A stretch of DNA of 64,000 bases. Source: Chromohalobacter moromii. Lineage in GTDB: Bacteria; Pseudomonadota; Gammaproteobacteria; Pseudomonadales; Halomonadaceae. This document shows, one piece after another, positions 52,776-61,328 of the stretch (positions are counted from its first letter, which is position 1; the number at the start of each line of letters is the position of its first letter). The DNA is taken from assembly GCF_023091865.1 (NCBI RefSeq), contig NZ_JAHXDI010000001.1, positions 124,001 through 188,000 of the forward strand. The letters are read 5' to 3'. Under the pieces are notes generated by a model. The model was not told where the DNA came from. It did not search any database and was given only the letters and a program-made list of their open reading frames with translations. The translations under genes were made by a program, and so were the position numbers.

Positions 52776-54083
52776 CTACATTCTATCAAAGATTGAGCCA
52801 ACGTCAGGACTGAAAAGCTTATGATACAGTTTTGTGGCGTAACTATCTGTCATGCCTGATATGTAATCACAAATCACCCTGTTTTTATTTTCCGCCTCTA
52901 AGTATTTTTGGTAAGTAGATGTTGGCAACAGACGCTTTGGATTTTTTTGCAATGTTTCGAATATTCTGATTATTATTTGCTGACCCTTGTATTCGAGCGT
53001 TTGTACTTCTGGTTTTTTTATCACATTTTCATAGATAAAGTGCTTGAGGGAACCCAGAAGCCTTTCTTCAGAGTCGAGCATTTCAGCTTGATATCTAAGC
53101 ATTGGGGACGAAAAAGAAGTCTTCTCAGTGATTGTGATGTTTTTTATGAAGTGGCCGACAAGTTTGCTGATTGCATGTTTTCTTTCTTTGTTGGAGTCGG
53201 AGAATAGCTTCGCATCGTAGAAATCTTTTTCCTTTGCAATCAGGCTTTCACGGTCGAGGTTTTCTTCAACCATATTATCCCAATCTTTTTTTAATATAAG
53301 GCCAAGCGCTAATGCATCCTCTAAATCATGAACTCCGTAAGCTATGTCGTCAGCATACTCCATTATTGTAGTGTCAAATGATTTGTGCGAACTCTTATGG
53401 TGAGAGTTATTGTTAGTCTTTACCTCAAGGAATGTTTTAGTGTCTGTATCTGAGAAGGGGAGTAGTACCCATTCTAAAATGTCGATTTCTTCATCGTGTA
53501 TACATTTTGGTGGTTTGATGTTATCTATATTTAGAGTAGAAATTTTATCTATAAATTGGTAGTTGCTTACTTGTCTGTGTAGTGCTGGATATTTTAAAAT
53601 CCCAAGCATTGTTCTTCTGGTGAGGTCTATTCCATGCTTGGGTGAGTATTCGCCTAGTTTGCTTGTTATTCTTAGGGTTTGGCCGTTACCTTCAAATCCC
53701 CCTTGAGAGTGCATGTAGTAATTTAAGGCTAACTCACCACCATGTCCAAAAGGAGGATGGCCTATATCATGGCATAGGCAAATTGCTTCAATTTGACTCA
53801 AAGTTGGTATGAATTTGAGGTAATGAGGTTGGCTTTTGTGTTTTTCTCTAAGACTTTCGCAGATGCCGGAGCCTATCTGGGCTACTTCCATAGAATGTGT
53901 TAGTCTTGTTCTGTAAAAATCATTTTCACCGATTCCAAGAACTTGGGTTTTAGATTGAAGTCGTCTAAAAGCTGCAGAGTGAATGATGCGGGCACGATCT
54001 CTTTGAGCTTCGCTGTCTTCTGTGAAAGAATTAAAAGCTTTTCGCTGGTAGCCGTCTTCGTATCGTCTTCTTTCGTTCCACAT
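52776..54083 (-). CDS. dgt: dGTPase-family HD-domain triphosphohydrolase
   Basis: 435 residues. Hydrolyses dNTPs (classically dGTP) to nucleoside and triphosphate. Seen: the family N-terminus SEAQRDRARIIHSAAFRRLQ, then HD-domain metal residues His63 (RTRLTHSMEV), His105-Asp106 (CLCHDIGHPPFGHGGE) and Asp245/246 (MEYADDIAYGVHDLEDA). Very AT-rich: bases 53521-53580 hold only 15 G+C in 60, unlike host genes. Sits alone between two nrdB 3'-end copies. Dgt homologues in such islands are known to act against phage by depleting dNTPs; that role is inferred here. Confidence 0.9.
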   Translation of the reverse strand: MWNERRRYEDGYQRKAFNSFTEDSEAQRDRARIIHSAAFRRLQSKTQVLGIGENDFYRTRLTHSMEVAQIGSGICESLREKHKSQPHYLKFIPTLSQIEAICLCHDIGHPPFGHGGELALNYYMHSQGGFEGNGQTLRITSKLGEYSPKHGIDLTRRTMLGILKYPALHRQVSNYQFIDKISTLNIDNIKPPKCIHDEEIDILEWVLLPFSDTDTKTFLEVKTNNNSHHKSSHKSFDTTIMEYADDIAYGVHDLEDALALGLILKKDWDNMVEENLDRESLIAKEKDFYDAKLFSDSNKERKHAISKLVGHFIKNITITEKTSFSSPMLRYQAEMLDSEERLLGSLKHFIYENVIKKPEVQTLEYKGQQIIIRIFETLQKNPKRLLPTSTYQKYLEAENKNRVICDYISGMTDSYATKLYHKLFSPDVGSIFDRM

Positions 54084-54175
54084 GGATATACCTCCAAAGC
54101 TGAGGATTACTAATTTCCGTCCAAGTTGTGATAGCTGGCTTAAGGCACGAAACCAGCCATAGATTTTTATATAAA

Positions 54176-54236
54176 TCCTAGCTCAGCGCGCCGCTGGCCT
54201 GATGCTCGGTTACTCGTGTCTCGAAGAAGTTTTTTC
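54176..54236 (-). pseudogene. Degenerate 3' end of nrdB (copy B)
   Basis: Minus-strand translation [17 protein letters not shown] then stop (TAG where nrdB has Trp), clearly homologous to the NrdB tail [19 protein letters not shown] but more diverged and only about 60 bases long. It shares GTCTCGAAGAAGTT with copy A (52660) and the real gene (56503). It separates the dgt module from the TIR/caspase module. Confidence 0.85.
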
Positions 54237-54299
54237 CTCGTGGAGAGTGACGAGTTATCTTGCCAGGATTATGTCTTTGCATTGCCGTTGTGATAGAGG

Positions 54300-54431
54300 C
54301 TAGTTTTCTTTTTTGGGAGGCTTGGTTTTTGGCATTGGAGTGCCCGATGTTGTAGGTTTTAACCCTCGATCTTCATTCATTTTTTCTCTGCGAGGGGAGG
54401 GTTGTGGTTTTCTTGAGTTTCTGTCTTGCAT
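54300..54431 (-). CDS. 43-residue basic small protein, last gene of the TIR/caspase operon
   Basis: Reads MQDRNSRKPQPSPRREKMNE, then DRGLKPTTSGTPMPKTKPPKKEN. GGAG lies 6 bases before the ATG, and it starts 11 bases after the stop of the two-transmembrane gene (54443), so it is well placed as the fourth cistron. Rich in Lys, Arg and Pro, no hydrophobic segment, probably disordered. No family recognised; could be an accessory, inhibitor or substrate of the caspase-like protease (inference). Confidence 0.55.
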   Translation of the reverse strand: MQDRNSRKPQPSPRREKMNEDRGLKPTTSGTPMPKTKPPKKEN

Positions 54432-54442
54432 AGTAGTCTCCG

Positions 54443-54943
54443 CTATTCATAGAAGTTGATGAAGTAGGTCTTTGCGCTTTGTCTCGCTCTTTCCATTATT
54501 TTTTCATTATGGGGCAGGGATGCCTTGCCTAAGTGCTTTTGTATAGACAGCCTTCTTTTTTCCTTAATTTCTATGTGAAGCTTGTGAATTTCCTCCTCTG
54601 TAAGCCTACCCTCGGCTATATGGAACCAGTGGTTTTCCATTGATATAAAAAGACTTTCGAGTTCGTTTGTTAGGGAGCTTAATGACTTGAGTCGTAGCGA
54701 ATATGGCAAGTGCGGCTTTATGACATTTATGAACTGAGATGCTGCTATTATTGTCGCCCATAGGAGCTGTAAGTTGTTCCATACAGCCCAGCTAGCGATG
54801 CTGCCACTTGATGCCGCTGCTAGGAATATGTTTATTCCTCTTTCCGTGTTTTCCGTTTTTTCGAGATACAGTTCAAGGTAGTAGACGTGGATTTTTAGTT
54901 GGTCTAGCTCTCTCCAGAACTTTTTTTGGTAGATACTGCTCAT
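54443..54943 (-). CDS. Two-transmembrane protein, SLATT-like effector candidate
   Basis: 166 residues. Seen: a helical N-terminus (YQKKFWRELDQLKIHVYYLE), two adjacent membrane helices at about residues 37-53 (INIFLAAASSGSIASWAV) and 58-76 (LQLLWATIIAASQFINVIK), then a long amphipathic, charged helical tail (IHKLHIEIKEKRRLSIQKHL). This layout is that of SLATT domains, pore-forming effectors linked to nucleotide-signal defence systems; assignment is by architecture, not by a definite motif. Third gene of the TIR-caspase operon, 42 bases after the protease stop. AT-rich. Confidence 0.75.
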   Translation of the reverse strand: MSSIYQKKFWRELDQLKIHVYYLELYLEKTENTERGINIFLAAASSGSIASWAVWNNLQLLWATIIAASQFINVIKPHLPYSLRLKSLSSLTNELESLFISMENHWFHIAEGRLTEEEIHKLHIEIKEKRRLSIQKHLGKASLPHNEKIMERARQSAKTYFINFYE

Positions 54944-54985
54944 TCTAAGATTCGCCGATTTCCCATGTAAAGACTTTGTTTGTAG

Positions 54986-55939
54986 TTATATCATTCCATT
55001 TTTCACAAGCTTTCTATAGTGCTCGCCTAGAACTGTAAGTTTGCAGGATTTTCCTGACATAGCTGCGTGATACATGTGGATGGTATCAATAGGAGTAACG
55101 AGATTTACCCTGTTCATTCGTTGCAGAACTGCAAAGCGTTCAGTGTTTTTAGTGTTAGGCTCATCGCTTTCCGGCTCGAAGCTAGGGTCTAGTTGAAACT
55201 CAAAGCCTGGGGTTGGGAAGAGTTCTGTTATTCGTTGGAGGTCTGGTAAAGCTATCGGGGGCTGGACTGTTCTTAGCGAAAAAAATCTAGTAACGTTAGT
55301 TTTGAATACTGGTCTTTGTTCCCAAGGGCCCAAGGACTGATCAATGTGAGCATAAATGCTGCCAGGCGTTATTTCACCAACCAAGTTGCTAGCGGCGCCA
55401 CATAAAGCATCAACGAATAGCTGGGTAAAAATCCCTGAGCCATTCTCTTCCGAAGAATATTGATTAGCGGTAGAGGCAGTGAGAATGGTTACGCCTTCGG
55501 TAATCTCGGCTGTTTGCATGCAACCTGATCTGTTTCCAACGATTCCCGAGTGACAACTGTCAAGAATTATCAAGCGATTTCTTGCGTTAGACTGGTTGGC
55601 AAATGTCACCACATCATTTAAAGGCACTCCTTCATCACCAGATTCAGCATCGCTGGCTATTATATACCCTCCTGTAGAGTCAAGGCAGCCATGGCCAGCG
55701 AAAAAAAGAAGCGCACAGTCGCTATCTCCTTCGAATAGTTCTTGGATGTTTTTCCTAAGGTCGGATCTGGTAATTGAGCTTTCTGAGCCATCAGAGGTGA
55801 GTAGTTTTGTAGAGAAGTTTACGGTTCCGTCGCTATTTCTCTCTAGTGCAGCTTTGACTTCATGTGCATCATTGACGCAACCAAATAATGGAGGCACGTG
55901 ATCGTAGTGGTTTATTCCCACGATGAGTGCTTTTTTCAT
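54986..55939 (-). CDS. Caspase-like cysteine protease (peptidase C14 family)
   Basis: 317 residues. Seen: N-terminal [29 protein letters not shown] typical of caspase/metacaspase p20, catalytic His83 in [21 protein letters not shown] and catalytic Cys129 in [10 protein letters not shown]. The last about 90 residues (after [11 protein letters not shown], near 225) form a separate C-terminal region that may sense a ligand or bind a partner. Its ATG overlaps the stop of the TIR-like gene (ATGA at 55936-55939), showing tight coupling. TIR plus caspase pairs act as abortive antiphage systems in the Thoeris group. AT-rich island gene. Confidence 0.9.
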   Translation of the reverse strand: MKKALIVGINHYDHVPPLFGCVNDAHEVKAALERNSDGTVNFSTKLLTSDGSESSITRSDLRKNIQELFEGDSDCALLFFAGHGCLDSTGGYIIASDAESGDEGVPLNDVVTFANQSNARNRLIILDSCHSGIVGNRSGCMQTAEITEGVTILTASTANQYSSEENGSGIFTQLFVDALCGAASNLVGEITPGSIYAHIDQSLGPWEQRPVFKTNVTRFFSLRTVQPPIALPDLQRITELFPTPGFEFQLDPSFEPESDEPNTKNTERFAVLQRMNRVNLVTPIDTIHMYHAAMSGKSCKLTVLGEHYRKLVKNGMI

Positions 55940-56352
55940 TTTGCCACCTTGTTGATTGCATTAACAATCGAAATGGTATTCCACTTGACAATGATATCAG
56001 CGTTGTCTTTGACGATTCTTGATGTGCGCTCTGATCCCCATGGCTCAATGGCAATTATTGATTTAGGGGTTGAGAACTCTTGATTTGCTATTATGATTTC
56101 TTTTTGTATCCACTTACTGTACGAAGAGTAGACGCCAGCTAATATAATGACGGCATGAGAGCGCGAAATCTTGTTTTTTATTGCTTCTGCAAGCTCTTTG
56201 TCCGTGCCTGATGTATGGATAGGGTTGTTTTGGGGCACTGAAAAATTTTTATATGAAAAATTTTGATGGTTGTCTAAAAGTGAGGTCAGCTTGTCGTAAG
56301 CGTCAGAGTATGCCCAAGAGTGACTTATGAAAAGGTGGCAGGTTTTAGACAT
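55936..56352 (-). CDS. TIR-like protein (ThsB/DUF1863-type)
   Basis: 138 residues, a single TIR-like domain. Seen: first strand and loop [11 protein letters not shown] at residues 5-15, [20 protein letters not shown] near 67-86 with Trp81 and a candidate catalytic Glu85, and [22 protein letters not shown] near 98-119. This is the MTH538/ThsB class of TIR-like proteins, which in Thoeris make a cyclic ADP-ribose-type signal from NAD on phage infection. First gene of the operon TIR, caspase, two-transmembrane protein, small basic protein. Signal production here is inferred. Confidence 0.88.
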   Translation of the reverse strand: MSKTCHLFISHSWAYSDAYDKLTSLLDNHQNFSYKNFSVPQNNPIHTSGTDKELAEAIKNKISRSHAVIILAGVYSSYSKWIQKEIIIANQEFSTPKSIIAIEPWGSERTSRIVKDNADIIVKWNTISIVNAINKVAK

Positions 56353-56404
56353 GGTTTTCCTTGTTGTATGGGTTTTTAATCTGACATAGCTTCCAGTTAG
56401 TTTT

Positions 56405-56442
56405 CTGACTGTCCTGCTATCTATGACTAGCAGGACAGTCAG
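56405..56442. terminator. 15-bp hairpin between nrdB and the TIR-caspase operon
   Basis: Perfect 15-bp stem CTGACTGTCCTGCTA / TAGCAGGACAGTCAG with an 8-base loop, starting 15 bases beyond the nrdB stop on its downstream side. No T-run on the minus strand. It probably ends or processes the nrdB transcript and separates it from the island operon. Confidence 0.6.
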
Positions 56443-56456
56443 ATGCTAATCAGTAC

Positions 56457-57713
56457 TCAATCCCAGCTTAGCGCGCCGCCGACCTGATATTCCGTGACGC
56501 GGGTCTCGAAGAAGTTCTTCTCCTTGCGCAGGTCGATGATTTCGCTCATCCACGGGAAGGGATTGTCGGCGCCGGGATACTGCTCCTTCAGGCCGATCTG
56601 CGCCAGGCGGCGGTTACAGATGAAGTGCAGGTACTCCTCCATGATCGCGGCGTTCATGCCCAGCACGCCGCGCGGCATGGAATCGCGCGCGTAGGCGATT
56701 TCCAGCTCGGTGCCCTCGATGATCATCTGCGTGACTTCATCTTGGAATTCCGGCGTCCACAAGTGTGGATTCTCGATCTTGATCTGATTGATCATGTCGA
56801 CGCCGAAGTTCAGGTGCATCGATTCGTCGCGCAGGATGTACTGGAACTGCTCGGCGACGCCGGTCATCTTGTTGCGCCGACCCATGGAGAGGATCTGGCT
56901 GAAGCCGCAATAGAAGAAGATGCCTTCCGTCACGCAGTAGAAGGCGATCAGATTGCGCAACAGCTCCTGATCGGTTTCCGGCGTGCCGGTGTGGAAGTCC
57001 GGACGCGCCAGCGACTGGGTGTGCTTGAGGCTCCATGCCGACTTGGCGGCGACCGAGGGCACCTCGCGGTACATGTTGAAGACTTCGCCTTCGTCCATGC
57101 CCAGCGATTCCACGCAGTACTGGTAAGCGTGGGTATGGATGGCTTCCTCGAACGCCTGGCGCAGCAGGTACTGGCGGCATTCGGGGTTGGTGATCAGGCG
57201 ATATAGCGCCAGCACCAGGTTGTTGGCGACCAGCGAGTCGGCGGTGGAGAAATAGCCCAGGCTGCGCTCGACGATGCGACGCTCGTCCTCGGTCAGGCCG
57301 TCATTGCTTTTCCACAGCGCAATGTCGGCGTTCATGTTCACTTCCTGCGGCATCCAGTGATTGGCGCTGCCGTCCAGGTACTTCTGCCACGCCCACTCAT
57401 ACTTGAAGGGCACCAATTGGTTGAGGTCGGCGCGGGCGTTGATCATCTTCTTGTCGTCGACCTCGATACGCGCCGCCCCCATTTCCAGTTCTTCCAAACC
57501 AGCGGCGACATCGAGTTCGTCCAGCGACTTGCGGGCGCGCGCTAGCCGGTCTTCATCGGCCACCTGGTAGCGTGAAGCGCTTTCGCGCACCTGCTCGGGT
57601 TCCGGGGCAGCAGGTTGTGCTGCCGGATTAGTGGCCGGCGCGGGCTTCTGAGGCTTGGCGGCGGCACTCTCGTCATCAACCGTGTCTTCGTGGAATTCGT
57701 CCCAGTTCAACAT
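56457..57713 (-). CDS. nrdB: Ribonucleoside-diphosphate reductase class Ia, beta subunit
   Basis: 418 residues; provides the diferric-tyrosyl radical used by NrdA to make dNDPs. Seen: metal-site helices with [16 protein letters not shown] near 145, [20 protein letters not shown] near 185 (Glu-Glu-X-X-His and Tyr), [16 protein letters not shown] near 290 (Glu, His ligands) and C-terminal [19 protein letters not shown], the part that docks on NrdA. An acidic, Ala/Pro-rich N-terminal 60 residues is an extension relative to E. coli NrdB. Start at 57713 (MLNWDEF). Its 3' end is the site of island insertion and may itself derive from the incoming element. Confidence 0.95.
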   Translation of the reverse strand: MLNWDEFHEDTVDDESAAAKPQKPAPATNPAAQPAAPEPEQVRESASRYQVADEDRLARARKSLDELDVAAGLEELEMGAARIEVDDKKMINARADLNQLVPFKYEWAWQKYLDGSANHWMPQEVNMNADIALWKSNDGLTEDERRIVERSLGYFSTADSLVANNLVLALYRLITNPECRQYLLRQAFEEAIHTHAYQYCVESLGMDEGEVFNMYREVPSVAAKSAWSLKHTQSLARPDFHTGTPETDQELLRNLIAFYCVTEGIFFYCGFSQILSMGRRNKMTGVAEQFQYILRDESMHLNFGVDMINQIKIENPHLWTPEFQDEVTQMIIEGTELEIAYARDSMPRGVLGMNAAIMEEYLHFICNRRLAQIGLKEQYPGADNPFPWMSEIIDLRKEKNFFETRVTEYQVGGALSWD

Positions 57714-57774
57714 ATGTCTGTCCTGTTCTCTCGCTGGCGGCGTCAAGGTATGACGCCGGTGGCTAGACTTTGGT

Positions 57775-57809
57775 GAGCTTCGAGCTTCGAGCTTCGAGCT
57801 TCGAGCTTC
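57775..57809. repeat. Heptamer tandem array, 5x GAGCTTC
   Basis: Five perfect GAGCTTC units in the nrdA-nrdB gap, followed by GAGCGGCTCGCTGCCCGAAG and CTCGTAGCCCGTGG, i.e. partial units of both GAGCTTC (inverted, CGAAGCTC) and CCCGTAG. This links it to the array at 3744-3848, whose left flank likewise contains CTCGAGCTTCGGG. Same 7-base period at both loci. Confidence 0.93.
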
Positions 57810-57849
57810 GAGCGGCTCGCTGCCCGAAGCTCGTAGCCCGTGGCCGGGT

Positions 57850-60783
57850 TTACTGGCAAGCCTCGCAGCCGAGTTCGTCGATATCGCCCGCCGAGGGGGC
57901 TCGCGAGCCGCTGCCGCTCTTGCCGTTCAGGAAGTCGTCGATGCCGCGCGCTTCGCCGGAGGCGCCACTGGCCGCTGGGCTGGGTGCGCCGCTGGCGGCG
58001 GGCTGAGTCGACGGCGCCGCACTGCTATCGGCGTTGCCCACGGCATTGAGGTTGCCACGATCGACGGTGGATTTTTCCACCGAGGTGGCGCCTAGCGCGC
58101 GCAGATAATAGGTGGTCTTGAGGCCACGGAACCAGGCCATGCGATAGGTGACATCGAGCTTTTTGCCCGAGACGCCGGCGATGTAGAGGTTCAGCGACTG
58201 GGCCTGATCGATCCACTTCTGGCGCCGCGCGGCGGCTTCGACCAGCCACTTGGGCTCGACCTCGAAGGCACTGGCATAGCGGGCCTTGAGGTCGTCCGGC
58301 ACGCGGTCGATGGGCTGCACGGAGCCGTCGTAATACTTGAGATCGTTGATCATGACCTCGTCCCACAGGCCGCGTTCCTTGAGGTCGTTGACCATGTAGG
58401 CGTTGACCACGGTGAACTCGCCGGAAAGGTTCGATTTGACGAACAGGTTCTGGTAGGTCGGCTCGATGGACTGCGTCACGCCACAGATGTTGGAGATCGT
58501 CGCGGTCGGCGCGATCGCCATGACGTTGGAGTTGCGCATGCCCTGACTGGTGACCTTGTCACGCAGACGCGACCAATCTTGCGTGGTAGAGGTATCCACC
58601 TCGATATAGTCGGCGCCGCGCTCCTCGGCCAGGTTCGCGATGGAGTCGATGGGCAGCACGCCCTTGCTCCATAGCGATCCCTCGAAGCTTTGGTAGCGTC
58701 CGCGCTCGGCGGCCAGATCGCTGGAGGCTTCGATGGCGTGATAGCTGATCAGCTCCATCGAGGTGTCGGAGAATTCAACGGCCTCCTGAGAAGCATAAGC
58801 GATCCCACGCTTGTAGAGTGCGTCCTGAAAGCCCATCAAGCCCAGCCCCACCGGGCGGTGCTTGAAGTTGGAGCGCTCGGCCTGCGGCACGGCGTAGTAG
58901 TTGATGTCGATGACGTTATCGAGCATGCGCACGGCCGTTTTGACGGTCTTCTTCAGCTTGTCGCCATCGAGCTCACCGTCGACGATGTGCTGCGCCAGGT
59001 TGATCGAGCCCAGGTTGCAAACGGCGATTTCGTCCGCCGAGGTATTGAGGGTGATCTCCGTGCACAGGTTGGAGCTATGCACCACGCCGGCATGGTTCTG
59101 CGGGCTGCGCAGGTTGCACGGGTCCTTGAAGGTGATCCACGGATGGCCGGTTTCGAACAGCATGGACAGCATCTTGCGCCACAAGTCCTTGGCTTTAACG
59201 CGCTTGAACAGGTTGAGCTGTCCGTTGCGGGTCATTTCCTCGTACTCGGTGTAGCGCTTCTCGAAGGCGGCGCCGTACAGGTCGTGTAGGTCGGGGCAGG
59301 TGGACGGCGAGAACAGTGTCCATTCTTCGTCGTCGAAGACCCGCTTCATGAACAGGTCCGGCACCCAGTTGGCGGTGTTCATGTCATGGGTACGGCGGCG
59401 GTCGTCGCCGGTATTCTTGCGCAGTTCGAGGAATTCCTCGACGTCGAGATGCCAGGTCTCGAGATAGGCGCAGACCGCGCCCTTGCGCTTGCCGCCCTGA
59501 TTGACGGCCACGGCGGTATCGTTGACCACCTTGAGGAACGGCACCACGCCCTGCGACTTGCCGTTGGTGCCCTTGATGTAGGAGCCCAGCGCGCGTACCG
59601 GGGTCCAGTCGTTGCCCAGGCCGCCGGCCCACTTGGAGAGCATGGCGTTGTCGCGAATCGCGCCGTAGATGCCATCGAGCTGATCGGGCACGGTGGTGAG
59701 GTAACACGAAGAGAGCTGGCTCTTGACGGTGCCAGCGTTGAATAGCGTCGGCGTGGAGGCCATGTAGTCGAAGCTCGAGAGTAACTCGTAGAATTCGATG
59801 GCCCGCGCTTCGCGATCATCCTCGTTGAGCGCCAGGCCCATGGCGACACGCATGAACATCACCTGCGGGAGTTCGTAGCGGATGTCGTCATGGTGCAGGA
59901 AGTAGCGGTCGTAAAGCGTCTGCAGGCCGAGATAGGTGAACTGGGCATCGCGGGTGTGATCCAGCGCCGCACCGAGGCGCTCGAGATCGAACTCGGCAAG
60001 CTGCGGATCGAGCTGGTCGAACGCGATGCCCTTGGCGATGTAGGCCTTGAAGGCCGGTGCGTAGAGCTCGGCCATCTCCTGGTAAGTCGCTTCGTCGGCG
60101 ATATCCAGGAAGGAGAGTGCCTCGCGCCGCAGGTTGTCCTGCAAGAGTCGCGCGGTGGCGTAGGTATAGTTGGGTTCTTTTTCGACCAGAGTACGCGCGG
60201 TCATCGTCAGCGCTTGCGACACGCCATCGATGGAAACGCCGTCATAGAGATTCTTCAGCGACGCGTCGACGATCTTCTGTGGCTCGACGTTGGTGAGCCC
60301 TTCGCAGGCGTCAAACACCAGCGTCTCGACTCGGCCCAGGTCCAGCGGACGCACGGTGCCGTCGGCCTGCGTGACGTTGAGGCTGGGGTGCGGTTTGGCG
60401 ATATCGCCGTTCTGGGGCTGACGGGCGCGAGCATGTTCTTCGCGGTACAGCACATAGGCACGGGCGACCTTCTGCTCACCGGCGCGCATCAGGGCCAGCT
60501 CGACTTGGTCCTGGATGTCCTCGATGTGCAGGGTGCCGCCATCGGGCATGCGACGCAGGAAGGTATCGACGATGCTCTGGGTCGCCTCGTGTACGAAGTC
60601 ACGGATGCGTGACGATGCTGCGGCATTGTCGCCTTCGGTGGCGATGAACGCCTTGGTGATCGCCACCGAGATCTTGCTGCCATCAAAGGCCGCGACATCA
60701 CCGCCTCGCTTGATGACACGCAGTCGCTGCGGTGCGGTGATGTCTACTGACGCCTTGTCAGGGGAAGAAAGAGTGGTATCCAT
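57850..60783 (-). CDS. nrdA: Ribonucleoside-diphosphate reductase class Ia, alpha subunit
   Basis: 977 residues, much longer than E. coli NrdA (761) and like the pseudomonad form. Catalytic subunit reducing NDPs to dNDPs. Seen: N-terminal ATP-cone ([25 protein letters not shown] near 22), a second ATP-cone-like segment ([23 protein letters not shown] near 140), active-site radical-chain cysteines in the barrel (NLCTEI near 570; CNLGSINLA near 585), an Ala/Ser/Pro-rich linker near 920-945 and the C-terminal redox pair GCEAC. Two ATP-cones suggest complex dATP control. Separated from nrdB by 136 bases containing a heptamer array. Confidence 0.95.
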   Translation of the reverse strand: MDTTLSSPDKASVDITAPQRLRVIKRGGDVAAFDGSKISVAITKAFIATEGDNAAASSRIRDFVHEATQSIVDTFLRRMPDGGTLHIEDIQDQVELALMRAGEQKVARAYVLYREEHARARQPQNGDIAKPHPSLNVTQADGTVRPLDLGRVETLVFDACEGLTNVEPQKIVDASLKNLYDGVSIDGVSQALTMTARTLVEKEPNYTYATARLLQDNLRREALSFLDIADEATYQEMAELYAPAFKAYIAKGIAFDQLDPQLAEFDLERLGAALDHTRDAQFTYLGLQTLYDRYFLHHDDIRYELPQVMFMRVAMGLALNEDDREARAIEFYELLSSFDYMASTPTLFNAGTVKSQLSSCYLTTVPDQLDGIYGAIRDNAMLSKWAGGLGNDWTPVRALGSYIKGTNGKSQGVVPFLKVVNDTAVAVNQGGKRKGAVCAYLETWHLDVEEFLELRKNTGDDRRRTHDMNTANWVPDLFMKRVFDDEEWTLFSPSTCPDLHDLYGAAFEKRYTEYEEMTRNGQLNLFKRVKAKDLWRKMLSMLFETGHPWITFKDPCNLRSPQNHAGVVHSSNLCTEITLNTSADEIAVCNLGSINLAQHIVDGELDGDKLKKTVKTAVRMLDNVIDINYYAVPQAERSNFKHRPVGLGLMGFQDALYKRGIAYASQEAVEFSDTSMELISYHAIEASSDLAAERGRYQSFEGSLWSKGVLPIDSIANLAEERGADYIEVDTSTTQDWSRLRDKVTSQGMRNSNVMAIAPTATISNICGVTQSIEPTYQNLFVKSNLSGEFTVVNAYMVNDLKERGLWDEVMINDLKYYDGSVQPIDRVPDDLKARYASAFEVEPKWLVEAAARRQKWIDQAQSLNLYIAGVSGKKLDVTYRMAWFRGLKTTYYLRALGATSVEKSTVDRGNLNAVGNADSSAAPSTQPAASGAPSPAASGASGEARGIDDFLNGKSGSGSRAPSAGDIDELGCEACQ

Positions 60784-60945
60784 GACGCCTTCCTGTCGTT
60801 ACGGGTCCAAGGGAAAAGGTGCCGCCGTTCATGTCGCATCGTGAGAAGTCGAGCGTTATGGCGACGATGGCCGAATTAGCCGTCCTGTCTCGGCATTTTC
60901 GTGCCTGAAGAGGCCCATTCGGGACGAGCACGCGAAATACTGTGA

Positions 60946-60992
60946 TCCCTATATATGGGGTGGGTCGTGATGATGAGCACAAGATAGAGCTG
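60946..60992 (-). promoter_or_regulatory. Pair of NrdR boxes upstream of nrdA (candidate)
   Basis: Box 1 around TCCCTATATATGGGG (60946-60961) and box 2 around GCACAAGATAGAGCTGT (60977-60992), both fitting the CWATATATWG-like NrdR core (second box 8 of 10 core positions). Their cores begin at 60949 and 60980, 31 bases apart, the three-turn spacing typical of NrdR pairs. They lie 160-210 bases before the nrdA start codon and predict NrdR repression of nrdAB. Confidence 0.65.
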
Positions 60993-61008
60993 TTTCTCAG
61001 GGGCCGCA

Positions 61009-61028
61009 AGTGGATAAGCTGTGGATAG
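61009..61028. promoter_or_regulatory. Two DnaA-box-like 9-mers upstream of nrdA
   Basis: AGTGGATAA (61009-61017) and TGTGGATAG (61020-61028), each 8 of 9 to the DnaA-box reverse complement TGTGGATAA, 11 bases apart. Paired DnaA boxes upstream of nrdAB are known in E. coli, coupling dNTP synthesis to replication. The rest of the 545-base gap 60784-61328 holds no gene I can support; only a loose GCCACGC/GCGTGGC inverted repeat at 61085-61114. Confidence 0.55.
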
Positions 61029-61328
61029 TCTGTGTCTCTCTTGGGGGTTGTTCTTGCGCTCCGTCAAGATATCTATAACTCGCTGCCACGCGACGATTTT
61101 TCAATCAGCGTGGCGATCTCTATGATGCTCGACAGCTACTCGAGAGTGAATTCGGGTATCATCGCTGGCTTTCCGCTATGGTAGGGAGTGGCGGCATGCA
61201 CCCCTTTGTCGCACCGCTTATTCAGGCGGCGTCGCTCTGGATAGCGCGAAGAATACAAAATAAAGACGAACGGAACTCGCACGATAAGGCCGAAGGTAGG
61301 CAGGGCTTCATGGCACTAATGTAAAGGG

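Noticed and set aside
52908-53207. 99-residue plus-strand frame inside dgt
   Set aside because: Overlaps the conserved dGTPase coding strand, no ribosome-binding site, Phe/Tyr-rich AT-driven composition.
52614-56457. Integrative element or prophage with its own integrase
   Set aside because: No integrase, transposase, replication or phage structural gene is visible; only defence-type cargo and nrdB tail repeats support mobility.
61085-61114. GCCACGC/GCGTGGC inverted repeat as a terminator
   Set aside because: Sixteen-base loop, no T-run and no gene ending nearby; left as an uninterpreted repeat.
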